The translations under genes were made by a program, and so were the position numbers. Positions 8,252 through 17,419 of a DNA stretch of 60,297 bases are shown here, in pieces (position 1 is the stretch's first letter; every line of letters starts with the position of its first letter). Under the pieces are notes generated by a model that saw only the letters and a program-made list of their open reading frames with translations, was not told the origin of the DNA and did not search any database. Location of the stretch: NCBI GenBank assembly GCA_964448105.1, contig CAYUVK010000017.1, positions 1-60,297 on the forward strand, read 5' to 3'. Source of the stretch: CAVQBP01 sp964448105. GTDB lineage: Bacteria; Bacteroidota; Ignavibacteria; Ignavibacteriales; Ignavibacteriaceae.

Positions 8252-9514
8252 ATGATACAAGCAAATAACAGAAGAGTAGTTGTTACGGGAATGGGCGCAC
8301 TTACTCCAATTGGACTTACGGTTGAAAAATTCTGGAATTCAATGATGAATAGTGTAAGCGGGAGTGATTTCATTACACACTTTGATACATCCAGGGTAGA
8401 AACAAAATTTGCTTGCGAAGTAAAAGGTTTTGACCCTGCTAATTATATGGATAAAAAAAATGCAAGAAGACTGGATTTATTCAGTCAATATGCACTTGCA
8501 GCGGCTAAAATGGCAATTGAAGATTCAGGATTAAATCCTGCAAATATGTCTATTGAAGAAAAGGAAACAACCGGTGTAATTTTCGGAAGCGGGATCGGGG
8601 GTTTTAATACGTTTTATAAACAAGCTATCACAAATTATACCGAAGGACCAAATCGTGTTTCTCCGTTTTTTATTCCTATGATGATACCTGATATCGCATG
8701 CGGTTTAATTGCCATGGAATACGGTTTTAAAGGACCAAATTACTGTATTGTCACTGCTTGTGCTACCGCAAATAATAATATTATCGATTCTTATTTATTA
8801 ATAAAAAATGATTTAACAAATAGGGTATTATCCGGTGGTAGTGAAGCAGGGATCCTAGAAATTGGGATAGCAGGTTTTAATTCTTCAAAAGCTTTATCTA
8901 CAAGAAATGATGAACCTAAAACTGCAAGTCGTCCTTTTGATGCAACAAGGGATGGATTTGTAATGGGCGAAGGCAGCGGGGTCTTAGTTCTTGAAGAACT
9001 CGAAACTGCAAAAAAACGTGACGCAAAAATTTATGCTGAGCTTATTGGTATAGGTGCCTCGGCGGATGCACATCATATTACCGCACCTGATCCGGAAGGA
9101 AGAGGAGCAATCCTTGCAATGCAAATGGCTTTAAAAACCGCCGGCATTCAACCAGAAAATATTGATTATATAAATATGCACGGGACAGCTACACCTTTAG
9201 GAGATATAGCAGAAACAAAAGCAATAAAAAAAGTTTTTGGAGATCATTCATACAAAATGAATGTTTCATCTACCAAAAGTATGACCGGTCATCTCTTAGG
9301 TGCAACCGGTGCCGTTGAAGCTATTGCTTCAATTTTAGCTGCTATTAATGATATTGTGCCACCTACAATTAATTTTAAAAATCCGGACCCGGAGTGTGAT
9401 TTAAACTATACTTTTAATGAACCACAGAAAAGAAAGGTTGATATTGCACTTAGTAATGCATTTGGATTTGGAGGGCACAATACCTCTGTTATTTTTAAAA
9501 AATATTCTGAATGA
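8252..9514 (+). CDS. fabF: 3-oxoacyl-[acyl-carrier-protein] synthase II
   Basis: This 420-residue condensing enzyme elongates acyl-ACP with malonyl-ACP in fatty acid synthesis. The Cys-His-His triad is complete: Cys170 in VTACATANN, His310 in NMHGTATPLGD and His347 in TKSMTGHLLGATG. The glycine-rich C-terminal NAFGFGGHN is also present. AAAGGAA lies a few bases before the ATG. It stands alone here: the usual partners acpP and rnc are not adjacent, so it could be a second FabF copy or act in a specialised lipid pathway. The spacing and motifs match typical FabF rather than polyketide synthases. Confidence 0.93.
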   Translation: MIQANNRRVVVTGMGALTPIGLTVEKFWNSMMNSVSGSDFITHFDTSRVETKFACEVKGFDPANYMDKKNARRLDLFSQYALAAAKMAIEDSGLNPANMSIEEKETTGVIFGSGIGGFNTFYKQAITNYTEGPNRVSPFFIPMMIPDIACGLIAMEYGFKGPNYCIVTACATANNNIIDSYLLIKNDLTNRVLSGGSEAGILEIGIAGFNSSKALSTRNDEPKTASRPFDATRDGFVMGEGSGVLVLEELETAKKRDAKIYAELIGIGASADAHHITAPDPEGRGAILAMQMALKTAGIQPENIDYINMHGTATPLGDIAETKAIKKVFGDHSYKMNVSSTKSMTGHLLGATGAVEAIASILAAINDIVPPTINFKNPDPECDLNYTFNEPQKRKVDIALSNAFGFGGHNTSVIFKKYSE

Positions 9515-9518
9515 TTTA

Positions 9519-9534
9519 CGTGCGATATGTCACA
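9519..9534. promoter_or_regulatory. candidate operator, CRP/FNR-like palindrome, copy 1
   Basis: The 16 bases CGTGCGATATGTCACA have the 5-6-5 layout of CRP/FNR-family sites (TGTGN-N6-NCACA), with an imperfect left arm. They begin 4 bases after the fabF stop. Twelve of the 16 positions, including the central ATATG, match the copy 102 bases downstream. Binding by a CRP-family regulator is an inference. Confidence 0.4.
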
Positions 9535-9620
9535 AAAATACGAATATTTTTCGTATCTACAACTCAGATTTTTCTTACTAATTATTAGAATAACTTAATA
9601 ATTCCTGTTAAAACATCACA

Positions 9621-9636
9621 TGTGCTATATGGCACA
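9621..9636. promoter_or_regulatory. candidate operator, CRP/FNR-like palindrome, copy 2
   Basis: TGTGCTATATGGCACA is a palindrome with perfect TGTGC/GCACA arms and a 6-base centre, the geometry of CRP/FNR-family operators. It lies about 195 bases before the ATG of the T9SS cargo gene and is the better of the two copies. The two centres are 102 bases apart, close to ten helical turns, so both sites would face the same side of the DNA. Confidence 0.45.
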
Positions 9637-9830
9637 ATAGTTGTTTAATTAGGCGCAGGGTTGTGTGATGGGATAGGTTTAATTCTTAATTATTTAGTGA
9701 ATTTATTAACCTTCCATTCATTTCAAAACTTAAGAGAGAATTGATCCATTTTGGGGATCACCAAAGGTTCGGTCTATATGAACTGATTATAGCAGGTAAT
9801 TGTTCAGGATTAAATAAGTTGTAGATACTA

Positions 9831-10649
9831 ATGCATAAATACTCAATCTTCTTTTTCTTTCTTTTACATTTTATATTCTTAGGCACATCTTTCTCTCAAT
9901 CCCAGTATACAATGCGTATTACGAATGGTAGAATGATTGATGATTACACTTACCAGTATGATGTAGTTTTGAGTTCTCAAAATTATTTTGAAATAACATC
10001 ATATCAATGTGTCTTTTCCTTTTATTGTAACGATATGAACAATGATAGTTTCAATTTTTCTTATATTAGCGGTTCATCACAGTTACAGAACAAGCCCATA
10101 CTTGGATTTTCAGCAAGACAACTTAATAATAAAGTCGAATTAACTGTTGCATCGAAAGCGCAAAGCGATTATCTCGATAAAAATATTCTCAAAGTCGGTA
10201 CTTTCCAGGTAAAAAGACAAAATAAAAAGTTTGATTACAGCAGCATTTTTATTAATTGGAATTTCTCTGGAGATAATACAACCATAGTAACAGGACATCT
10301 TTTTTCGGATATTACAATCCCATCAGATTTTACTAGTGATATAAAACTAACAGGTATTAAAAATTCAGAAACCAGGGTACCGGACAATTATGAATTGGAG
10401 CAAAATTATCCTAATCCTTTTAATCCCTCAACAAAAATTGAATTTTTTCTTAAACAAAGTGGCAAAGTAAAGCTTTATGTTTATAATTTAATTGGGCAAA
10501 AAGTTGCTGAGTTGATAAATGAAGAATTACCAACTGGTTTTCACAATGTGAACTTCAACGCTTCGGATTTAGCAAGTGGAATATATATTTATCAATTAAA
10601 AGTAGATAATAAATTTACCTCCGCTAAAAAGATGATTTTAGCAAAATAA
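9831..10649 (+). CDS. secreted cohesin-like protein with type IX secretion sorting domain
   Basis: 272 residues. A signal peptide (1 to about 22, ending FSQSQ) sends it to the periplasm. Residues about 24-165 look like an all-beta domain of cohesin type and match the short protein at the left window edge. Residues about 187-272 are a T9SS type A sorting domain: NYPNPFNPSTKIEF, then VYNLIGQKVAEL, GFHNVNFNASDLASGIYIYQL and a C-terminal KKMILAK. Such proteins cross the outer membrane by the type IX system and are cut and anchored at the surface or released. The domain may bind other proteins, but nothing here identifies a ligand. No Shine-Dalgarno is apparent before the ATG. The two palindromes upstream suggest regulated expression. 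Confidence 0.85.
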   Translation: MHKYSIFFFFLLHFIFLGTSFSQSQYTMRITNGRMIDDYTYQYDVVLSSQNYFEITSYQCVFSFYCNDMNNDSFNFSYISGSSQLQNKPILGFSARQLNNKVELTVASKAQSDYLDKNILKVGTFQVKRQNKKFDYSSIFINWNFSGDNTTIVTGHLFSDITIPSDFTSDIKLTGIKNSETRVPDNYELEQNYPNPFNPSTKIEFFLKQSGKVKLYVYNLIGQKVAELINEELPTGFHNVNFNASDLASGIYIYQLKVDNKFTSAKKMILAK

Positions 10650-10658
10650 CAAAAACAA

Positions 10659-11357
10659 CTAATCGTTCTTCTTTTCAAATATAGAATCAGGTATCCCCTC
10701 GTTTACTTTATAATTTGAATAATATACATAAACTCTGCCCGTTGTTCTTTTTCTACTAACTTTCTTATCATTCTCTTTTTCCTCGTCCATATTACCATAC
10801 ATACCTCTAGGAATATTAGTCCTATCAATGCTAAAAGTAAATATTGTTGAACTTGGTAAAGGATAATCATCAACTGGTTTATCATAATTAAATTCTATTG
10901 TAAAAGTTCCATTTATTTTAGTTGTTGATTCAACTTTCATAATATAATTTCTAGCTTGATCAACCCAAAGAGTTGTCAGAATTATATTACTTTTATCATT
11001 TAACGGAATCACTTTTACAACTGAAGTTTTTACTCCATTTACCGTATCCTCCTTGTCATATAGTGCCGTATAATTATCTTTTAATAATGCCATAGGAGAA
11101 AAATTTATTCCTTCCTTTGGAAGTAAAGCAAAGTTTTCTGATTCAAAATGAATTTTATCCGGTTGTTTAAAATATATTTTAGCCTCCGATTCCGGTGCTT
11201 TCAGAAAATCAACATCAACTTTAATTCTTACATTAACTTCATAATCATTTATCCTGTTAAATTTTTCTTTTACATTATTTAAAATAATATTAGGATCTTT
11301 TGATTGACTAAAAGTATAAAATGCTAAAAGAAAGATAAATAAAGTGACTCTTTTCAT
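10659..11357 (-). CDS. LolA-like periplasmic lipoprotein-carrier family protein
   Basis: 232 residues with a short signal peptide (FIFLLAFYTFSQS). The body carries features of the LolA/outer membrane lipoprotein-sorting superfamily: an N-terminal helix ILNNVKEKFNRINDYEVNVR, then strands such as AEAKIYFKQPDKIHFES and WVDQARNYIMKVEST. The family folds as an open beta-barrel that carries acyl chains or lipoproteins across the periplasm. The similarity is in pattern, not in a catalytic motif, so a dedicated lipoprotein role is uncertain. It converges with the T9SS cargo gene with only 9 bases between them and lies just downstream of an ABC exporter on the same strand, likely in one transcript with a 49-base gap. 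Confidence 0.6.
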   Translation of the reverse strand: MKRVTLFIFLLAFYTFSQSKDPNIILNNVKEKFNRINDYEVNVRIKVDVDFLKAPESEAKIYFKQPDKIHFESENFALLPKEGINFSPMALLKDNYTALYDKEDTVNGVKTSVVKVIPLNDKSNIILTTLWVDQARNYIMKVESTTKINGTFTIEFNYDKPVDDYPLPSSTIFTFSIDRTNIPRGMYGNMDEEKENDKKVSRKRTTGRVYVYYSNYKVNEGIPDSIFEKKND

Positions 11358-11406
11358 TAATAGACCTTATGATTAAATCTTATAATTTCATTTTTGTTTA
11401 AAAAAA

Positions 11407-12246
11407 TTATGAGAGAATATCTTTTCTTTTAAAGATAATTGCAGCAGCACCGAAAAATAAGATGACATGTCCTGCAAGAATTAAACAAGATTTTACTATT
11501 TCCGGATAATTTATGCTATCGTCAAAAAATAATCTCCATGATGACATATAAGTAGTAAACAAATATGGTTTTATAGTCTGGAAAATATTTATTTCAATTG
11601 CGGAAATTACTATAAAAACAATAATTACCGCCATAGTACTTACTATTGGTCCGATAGCATTCTCAACAAGTGATGAAAACAGAAAAGCCAGAGCAGTAAC
11701 AACAGACATACTTAAAGATGCAAAGGCAAATGCGAACAAAAATCTCCAAAAAACATCGCTTTTTGCAAAAATTATTATCTGTGAACTTTTTAGCACAATG
11801 AGTTCTCCTGTACCAAAAATTAATATTCCAAGGCCCAGGCTAATTAAGGCCAACCAAAAGATTAAAGAATACGTATATAATAAACCGGCAATAAATTTAG
11901 AAGTGACCAAATTAAACCTTGAAATGGGTCTAGTTATAAGGATTCGATAAGTTCCGGAAGTTGCCTCGCCAGCTAAAAGATCTCCAGCTACAAGTGCAAT
12001 TAAAAATGGAATATGAATATATAAGCTTCCTAAAATTAGGTAAGTTATCAAATACCCATTTAATAGATTTCCTACAAAAATAAAAGATTGCTGAAGATTA
12101 CGGGTCATGAAATTAAGTGATTTTTCTCCTTCAATTAACATTGCAATTTGTATAACGGGAACCAAAACTGCTATCGCCAAAAAACCAATATATGTGCGCC
12201 ATTTTTTGAAAATTTTATACAGCTCAATTCTGATTATTTTTGTCAA
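11407..12246 (-). CDS. ABC-2 type transporter permease
   Basis: 279 residues with about six membrane helices and the ABC-2 permease layout, including LVAGDLLAGEATSGTYRILITRPISRF between helices 2 and 3, which is typical of this family. It pairs with the ATPase just upstream. Its TTG start overlaps the ATPase stop (TTGA) and is preceded at good spacing by AGGAGGGG, one of the strongest ribosome sites in the window, so translation is coupled. The substrate is unknown. The family includes exporters of drugs, lipids and copper-linked factors (NosY type). Confidence 0.88.
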   Translation of the reverse strand: MTKIIRIELYKIFKKWRTYIGFLAIAVLVPVIQIAMLIEGEKSLNFMTRNLQQSFIFVGNLLNGYLITYLILGSLYIHIPFLIALVAGDLLAGEATSGTYRILITRPISRFNLVTSKFIAGLLYTYSLIFWLALISLGLGILIFGTGELIVLKSSQIIIFAKSDVFWRFLFAFAFASLSMSVVTALAFLFSSLVENAIGPIVSTMAVIIVFIVISAIEINIFQTIKPYLFTTYMSSWRLFFDDSINYPEIVKSCLILAGHVILFFGAAAIIFKRKDILS

Positions 12247-13166
12247 CTCCCCTCCTGCTCGGTTATTTGAAGAAAATATTCTTCAAGTGAACGTTTGGGA
12301 ACAACAGCACTTACCATAATATTATTTTCTACAAAATATCTATTTAAAGGAGCAATTTCACGCTGTTTTAAAGAAAAAATCATTTTACTATTTGTAATAG
12401 AATTTAATTTGTTAATCCAATTATTGTTTTGAATTATGCTTTTTGCTAGTTCTGTATTATTAACTTCAAAAGTTACATCAAGTTCATTTGCATTTAATAG
12501 ATCTTCTACTTTACCTTCTATTTTTGCGGAGCCTTTACTTATTATAATCATCCTGTTTGCGACAAGTTCAACTTCATATAAAATATGTGATGAAAGAAAA
12601 ATTGTTTTTTGTTTTTCCTTGCTGAGATTGATTATCAAATCTCTTATTTCTTTCATTCCTTGTGGATCGAGTCCTGTTGTCGGCTCATCTAAAATTATTA
12701 AATCAGGATTATGCAGTAAAGCCTGTGCAATGCCTAGTCGTTGTTTCATCCCATGTGAAAATGTTTTCACTTTGCTTTTATATCTTTTTTCAAGTCCAAC
12801 TAGTTCCAAAAGTTCCATAATCCTTGTTCTCGAAACATTTGTTTCAGATAACTTTCCAAGAATTTCTAAATTTTTATACGCTGATAAATATGAATAAAAA
12901 TCTGGTTTTTCGACTATAGCTCCTATTTTTTTCAGTATTTCGATTCTTTTTGCATTTAACGATTTTCCAAATATTCTAATTTCTCCTTTCGAAGGGTTTA
13001 TTAAAGAAAGGAGCATTCTTATAGTAGTACTTTTTCCAGCACCGTTAGGACCTAAAAATCCAAACACATCCCCTCTAAAAACATTTAAACTTAAATTATC
13101 TACAGCTTTTACTTCTTTAAATGATTTAGACAGGTTTTTTATTTCAATTATATTTTCTTCTGGCAA
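12243..13166 (-). CDS. ABC transporter ATP-binding protein
   Basis: 307 residues. It powers the adjacent ABC-2 permease from the cytoplasmic side. Walker A GPNGAGKST (39-47), signature FSHGMKQRL (136-144), Walker B LIILDEP (156-162) and the switch His194 are all present, so it should be active. The last ~90 residues form a C-terminal domain common in ABC-2 exporter ATPases (CcmA/NatA type). It overlaps the permease start by four bases. The upstream 514-base gap should contain the operon promoter. Confidence 0.92.
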   Translation of the reverse strand: MPEENIIEIKNLSKSFKEVKAVDNLSLNVFRGDVFGFLGPNGAGKSTTIRMLLSLINPSKGEIRIFGKSLNAKRIEILKKIGAIVEKPDFYSYLSAYKNLEILGKLSETNVSRTRIMELLELVGLEKRYKSKVKTFSHGMKQRLGIAQALLHNPDLIILDEPTTGLDPQGMKEIRDLIINLSKEKQKTIFLSSHILYEVELVANRMIIISKGSAKIEGKVEDLLNANELDVTFEVNNTELAKSIIQNNNWINKLNSITNSKMIFSLKQREIAPLNRYFVENNIMVSAVVPKRSLEEYFLQITEQEGS

Positions 13167-13520
13167 TTTATTCTATCTTTTCTTATTGAAAACATTTCTT
13201 ACTTATAAAACTTTCAAAAGTTTATTTAAAAACAAAAATTAATTTACATAAACGGTTAATTTTAATAGATAATTTCCCTTTAAAATTTGTATTAATTACG
13301 ATCCTAAAATAAGAAAATTAAAATTTTTAATTTTATTATTAGGAAGATAAAAAAAAATATTTTTTATTTAGCAAGACTCTTTTTTTTGAATTATTTTTTT
13401 CATAGTTTGAATTCCAATCTTTAAGAAACAATGTCGAAGGAAAATTGTTTAAAGGATTGGAAAATTGAGTTTACTACCCGCTAATTTAAATTCAATATTT
13501 TAGTTTTCTTCAAAAATTAA

Positions 13521-13544
13521 TTTAAAGATGAGAATATCTTTAAA
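13521..13544 (+). repeat. 9-bp hairpin in the nrdJ leader
   Basis: TTTAAAGAT and ATCTTTAAA form a perfect stem around a 6-base loop, followed by AGTTTTTTG. It resembles a weak, GC-poor attenuator hairpin about 137 bases before the reductase ATG. Confidence 0.35.
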
Positions 13545-13566
13545 AGTTTTTTGTGGTGAAATTTTG

Positions 13567-13618
13567 TACTAAAAAAATGGAGAAAAAGCATCGAAACTTA
13601 AGAACAAATTTTTTAGTA
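13567..13618 (+). repeat. 10-bp inverted repeat in the nrdJ leader
   Basis: TACTAAAAAA (13567-13576) and TTTTTTAGTA (13609-13618) are perfect inverted copies separated by 32 bases. With the hairpin just upstream it could form alternative leader structures, or it could be a spaced operator. Confidence 0.3.
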
Positions 13619-13680
13619 TAAACAGTTGAGTGTAAATAATTTAGTAATCAATAAATAAATATGTTACAAGAGGTTTAGAT

Positions 13681-16600
13681 ATGCAAATAAAAAGGCTGTT
13701 TACGGAAGCTGGGAAAGATCCTTTATCTTCAATAGAATTTGTAAAACGTACATCGGAGATTAAAAATCCGGACGGTTCCATTGTATTTAAGATGGAGGAT
13801 ATTTATACACCGGAAAAATGGTCGCAGGTGGCAACAGATATTATTGCTCAGAAATATTTTAGGAAAGCAGGAGTTCCGAAGTTATTAAAAAAAGTCAGAG
13901 AAAAAGGTGTTCCAGCCTGGTTACAGTCTTCCAAAGCAGATGTTGATAAATTAGAACAGCTACCCGAGAAAGATAGATACTCTTCTGAAACCGATTCACG
14001 GCAAGTTTTTCATAGATTAGCAGGATGCTGGACTTATTGGGGCTGGCAAGCAAATTATTTTGACACAGAAGATGATGCTAAAACATTTTATGATGAACTT
14101 ATTTTTATGCTTGCAAATCAAATGGCAGCGCCCAATAGCCCGCAATGGTTTAATACGGGATTACACTGGGCTTACGGTATTTCGGGTCCTTCACAAGGAC
14201 ATTACTATGTTGATTATAAAACAGGGGAATTGACAGCTTCATCTGATGCTTATACACACCCACAGCCGCATGCTTGCTTTATCCAATCTGTAAAAGATGA
14301 CCTAGTTAATGAAGGTGGAATAATGGATCTTTGGGTTCGCGAAGCAAGGTTATTCAAATATGGTTCGGGAACCGGTTCAAACTTTTCAAATATTAGAGGA
14401 GCAAGTGAACCTTTAAGCGGCGGTGGTAAATCTTCCGGATTAATGTCATTCTTAAAAATTGGTGATCGTGCTGCCAGTGCTATTAAATCGGGAGGCACCA
14501 CAAGAAGAGCTGCAAAAATGGTTACTCTTGATATGGATCATCCTGATATTGAAGAATTCATTAATTGGAAAGTAGTTGAAGAACAAAAAGTCGCTTCTCT
14601 GGTCACGGGATCTAAACTTTGCAACTATCATTTAAATGCTATTATGAAAGCCTGCTACGATGAACATCCTGAAAATGATCGTTTTAATAAAAAGCTTAAC
14701 CATAAATTAAAACATGCAGTTCTGGAAGCAAGGAAAGTTCAAATTCCAAACAATTATATTGAAAGAGTTATTCAGTTGGCAAAATTGGGATTTAAATCTA
14801 TTGAATTTCCAATTTATGATACTGATTGGACGTCCGAAGCTTACTTAACTGTTTCAGGACAAAATTCAAACAACTCTATAAGAGTTACTAATGAATATAT
14901 GAACGCAGTTATTAATGATACGGATTGGAATCTTTATTGGAGAGTAGAAAAGGAAAAAGCAACACAAGAAAATCGTCAGCCTAAACCGTACAAGAAAATA
15001 AAAGCAACTGAATTATGGGATGAAATTTCATATTCAGCATGGGCTTGTGCTGATCCGGGAATACAGTTCCATACAACAATAAATGAATGGCATACTTGCC
15101 CGGCAGATGGAGAAATACGAGCTTCAAATCCATGTAGTGAATATATGTTTTTAGATGATACTGCATGTAATCTTGCTTCTCTTAATTTTGTAAAATTTTA
15201 TGATGCCGAATCTAAAAATTTCAATATAGCAAAATATCGCCATGCAACAAAAATCTGGACTATAGTTCTGGAAATAAGTGTATTGATGGCTCAATTTCCA
15301 AGTAAGGAAATTGCATTATTAAGTTATAATTATAGAACATTAGGACTGGGGTATGCAAACCTGGGTTCTCTATTAATGCTACAAGGAATTCCTTACGACA
15401 GCAATGAAGCATTTGCTATTTGTGGTGCTTTAACTGCAATTATGCATATGACAGCCTATGCAACTTCTGCAGAGATGGCAAAAGAGCTTGGTTCTTTCCC
15501 AAAATATGAAAATAACAATGATCACATGCTAAGAGTTATCAGGAATCATCGGCGGGCTGCTTATAATGTTCCAAATGAAGAATATGAAAAACTCTCTATT
15601 TATCCTGTAGGAATCGATCCAAAATTCTGTCCTTCTGATCTTCTAAAAGCAGCAAGAGAAGATGCAGATATTGCATTAGAACTCGGTACAAATTATGGCT
15701 TTAGAAATGCCCAAGTTACAGTTATTGCTCCAACCGGTACTATAGGATTGGTAATGGATTGCGATACTACAGGAGTTGAACCTGATTATGCTTTAGTTAA
15801 ATTCAAAAAACTTGCAGGCGGCGGATACTTTAAAATAATAAATCAATCAATACCTCCGGCTTTAGAAAGATTGGGATATAATAAAGATCAGATCACAGAA
15901 ATTGTCAAATATGCAAAAGGCTCTGGTTCTTTAGATGGATGTCCTTATATTAATCATGAATCATTAAGAGCAAAAGGATTTACCGAAGAAGCACTGACAA
16001 AAATTGATAAAGCTTTACCTTCCGTATTTGATCTGAGTTTTGCATTCAATAAATTTACCCTTGGTTCGGATTTTCTTACAAAAAAATTAAGCTTTGATGA
16101 AGAAGAGGTAAATTCATTTGATTTCAATCTTTTATCCGCTTTAGGATTTTCTAAACAGGAAATTGCTTCAGCTAATGATTATGTTTGCGGAACAATGACT
16201 ATTGAAGGCGCCCCGTTCTTAAAACATGAACACTATCCTATTTTTGATTGTGCTAACAAATGCGGTAAAAAAGGAACACGTTTTATTCGATCTAATGCCC
16301 ACATAAGAATGATGGCTGCAGCACAACCGTTTATTTCCGGTGCTATTTCAAAAACAATCAATCTTCCAAACCAGGCATCTGTTGAAGATATAAAAGATGC
16401 TTATATGATGTCATGGAAATTAGGGATTAAAGCAAACGCATTATACAGAGACGGTTCAAAACTGTCCCAGCCATTAAATTCTATAAGTGAAGAAGAGCTT
16501 GAAGAAATAATGGAAGAAAAAGAGCATAATGATATAGTAAAAGTCGCCGAAAAAATAATTCATCGGTATATAGCTAAAAGAAGAAGATTACCAGATAGAA

Positions 16601-17268
16601 GAACCGGTTATACGCAAAAGGCTAAAATAAATGGACAGTCTGTTTATATAAGAACAGGTGAATATGACAATGGACAACTTGGAGAAATATTTATAGATAT
16701 GCACAGAGAAGGAGCCGCTTTTAGAAGCTTGCTTAATTGTTTTGCTATTTCAATTTCTCTTGGATTGCAGCATGGTGTTCCTTTAGAAGAATTTGTTGAT
16801 GCTTTTGTATTTACAAGATTTGAACCGAGTGGAATTGTAACCGGAAATGAAAAAATAAAGATGTCTACATCTGTTATTGATTACATATTCAGAGAATTAG
16901 CTGTTACATATCTTGGCAGACATGATCTCGCACATGTGGAACCCGGTGATATTCAATCAAAAGTTTCAAAAGGAATAGTGAAAAAATTGATCGAACCTGA
17001 ATATGAAAGTGAAGAAGTTGTAAGCGAACGTCTGGTTGAATTGGATAAAATAAATAAACCTGAGTCCGATCCATTCAATTATAAATTATCTTCTCAAAAA
17101 GAATATCAAAGTGTGATTAAACCAAATAGCATAACCTCAAAGGTTAGACAAGCAATTGAAAAAGGATATACCGGAGATATTTGTTCCGAGTGCCAAAGTA
17201 TGACCATGGTTCGAAATGGAACTTGTTTGAAATGTATGACTTGCGGTTCTACTTCCGGATGCAGTTAA
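13681..17268 (+). CDS. nrdJ: adenosylcobalamin-dependent (class II) ribonucleotide reductase
   Basis: 1195 residues. It reduces ribonucleotides to deoxyribonucleotides using a radical from adenosylcobalamin, so it works with or without oxygen. An N-terminal RNR region includes NSPQWFNTG; the active-site loop NPCSEY has Cys485; VTVIAPTGTIG is the C-terminal finger loop region. A ~200-residue insertion-rich stretch and a second domain (TERRRLPDRRTGYTQKAKI-like segment near 965-985, matching the TSCPD family) precede a C-terminal cysteine cluster CSEC-x13-CLKCMTCG and final SGCS, the zinc and redox cysteines used for re-reduction. Length is normal for the large NrdJ group. There is no intein. 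The leader has two inverted repeats but no recognisable B12 riboswitch. Confidence 0.93.
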   Translation: MQIKRLFTEAGKDPLSSIEFVKRTSEIKNPDGSIVFKMEDIYTPEKWSQVATDIIAQKYFRKAGVPKLLKKVREKGVPAWLQSSKADVDKLEQLPEKDRYSSETDSRQVFHRLAGCWTYWGWQANYFDTEDDAKTFYDELIFMLANQMAAPNSPQWFNTGLHWAYGISGPSQGHYYVDYKTGELTASSDAYTHPQPHACFIQSVKDDLVNEGGIMDLWVREARLFKYGSGTGSNFSNIRGASEPLSGGGKSSGLMSFLKIGDRAASAIKSGGTTRRAAKMVTLDMDHPDIEEFINWKVVEEQKVASLVTGSKLCNYHLNAIMKACYDEHPENDRFNKKLNHKLKHAVLEARKVQIPNNYIERVIQLAKLGFKSIEFPIYDTDWTSEAYLTVSGQNSNNSIRVTNEYMNAVINDTDWNLYWRVEKEKATQENRQPKPYKKIKATELWDEISYSAWACADPGIQFHTTINEWHTCPADGEIRASNPCSEYMFLDDTACNLASLNFVKFYDAESKNFNIAKYRHATKIWTIVLEISVLMAQFPSKEIALLSYNYRTLGLGYANLGSLLMLQGIPYDSNEAFAICGALTAIMHMTAYATSAEMAKELGSFPKYENNNDHMLRVIRNHRRAAYNVPNEEYEKLSIYPVGIDPKFCPSDLLKAAREDADIALELGTNYGFRNAQVTVIAPTGTIGLVMDCDTTGVEPDYALVKFKKLAGGGYFKIINQSIPPALERLGYNKDQITEIVKYAKGSGSLDGCPYINHESLRAKGFTEEALTKIDKALPSVFDLSFAFNKFTLGSDFLTKKLSFDEEEVNSFDFNLLSALGFSKQEIASANDYVCGTMTIEGAPFLKHEHYPIFDCANKCGKKGTRFIRSNAHIRMMAAAQPFISGAISKTINLPNQASVEDIKDAYMMSWKLGIKANALYRDGSKLSQPLNSISEEELEEIMEEKEHNDIVKVAEKIIHRYIAKRRRLPDRRTGYTQKAKINGQSVYIRTGEYDNGQLGEIFIDMHREGAAFRSLLNCFAISISLGLQHGVPLEEFVDAFVFTRFEPSGIVTGNEKIKMSTSVIDYIFRELAVTYLGRHDLAHVEPGDIQSKVSKGIVKKLIEPEYESEEVVSERLVELDKINKPESDPFNYKLSSQKEYQSVIKPNSITSKVRQAIEKGYTGDICSECQSMTMVRNGTCLKCMTCGSTSGCS

Positions 17269-17419
17269 TATATTAAAAATGTGAAACTCACATATTACGG
17301 ATCTCACATTTACATCCAACTATTCTTATAAAAATCTTTTCACAAAATCCAATTGAAAAATATATTTCTTTTCTTTTTGTTAACTAATTAAAATATTCAC
17401 TTTTAAAAGTGATTTGTAT

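Larger units (their letters stand above)
9515..9830. other. regulatory-looking intergenic region upstream of the T9SS cargo gene
   Basis: This 316-base gap between fabF and the secreted-protein gene contains two similar 16-base palindromes (9519-9534 and 9621-9636, listed separately) and, just after the first, a hairpin ATACGAA-TATTT-TTCGTAT at 9538-9556 with no following T run, which may help end fabF transcripts. A smaller GATCC/GGATC repeat lies near 9743-9760. No coding region is evident. Confidence 0.5.
13167..13680. other. long AT-rich divergent intergenic region, leader of the ribonucleotide reductase gene
   Basis: This 514-base gap separates the divergent ABC ATPase and B12-dependent ribonucleotide reductase genes. 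I looked for a cobalamin riboswitch (conserved B12 box) and found none, nor a clear NrdR box. It does hold two perfect inverted repeats on the reductase side, listed separately. No coding region is seen. Confidence 0.5.

Noticed and set aside
13167..13680. Cobalamin riboswitch before the B12-dependent reductase
   Set aside because: I searched by eye for the conserved B12-box core and the usual multi-stem layout and found neither.
17277..17311. Hairpin AAATGTGA/TCACATTT after nrdJ as a terminator
   Set aside because: The 8-bp stem has a 19-base loop and no T run. It may be chance, so I do not call it.
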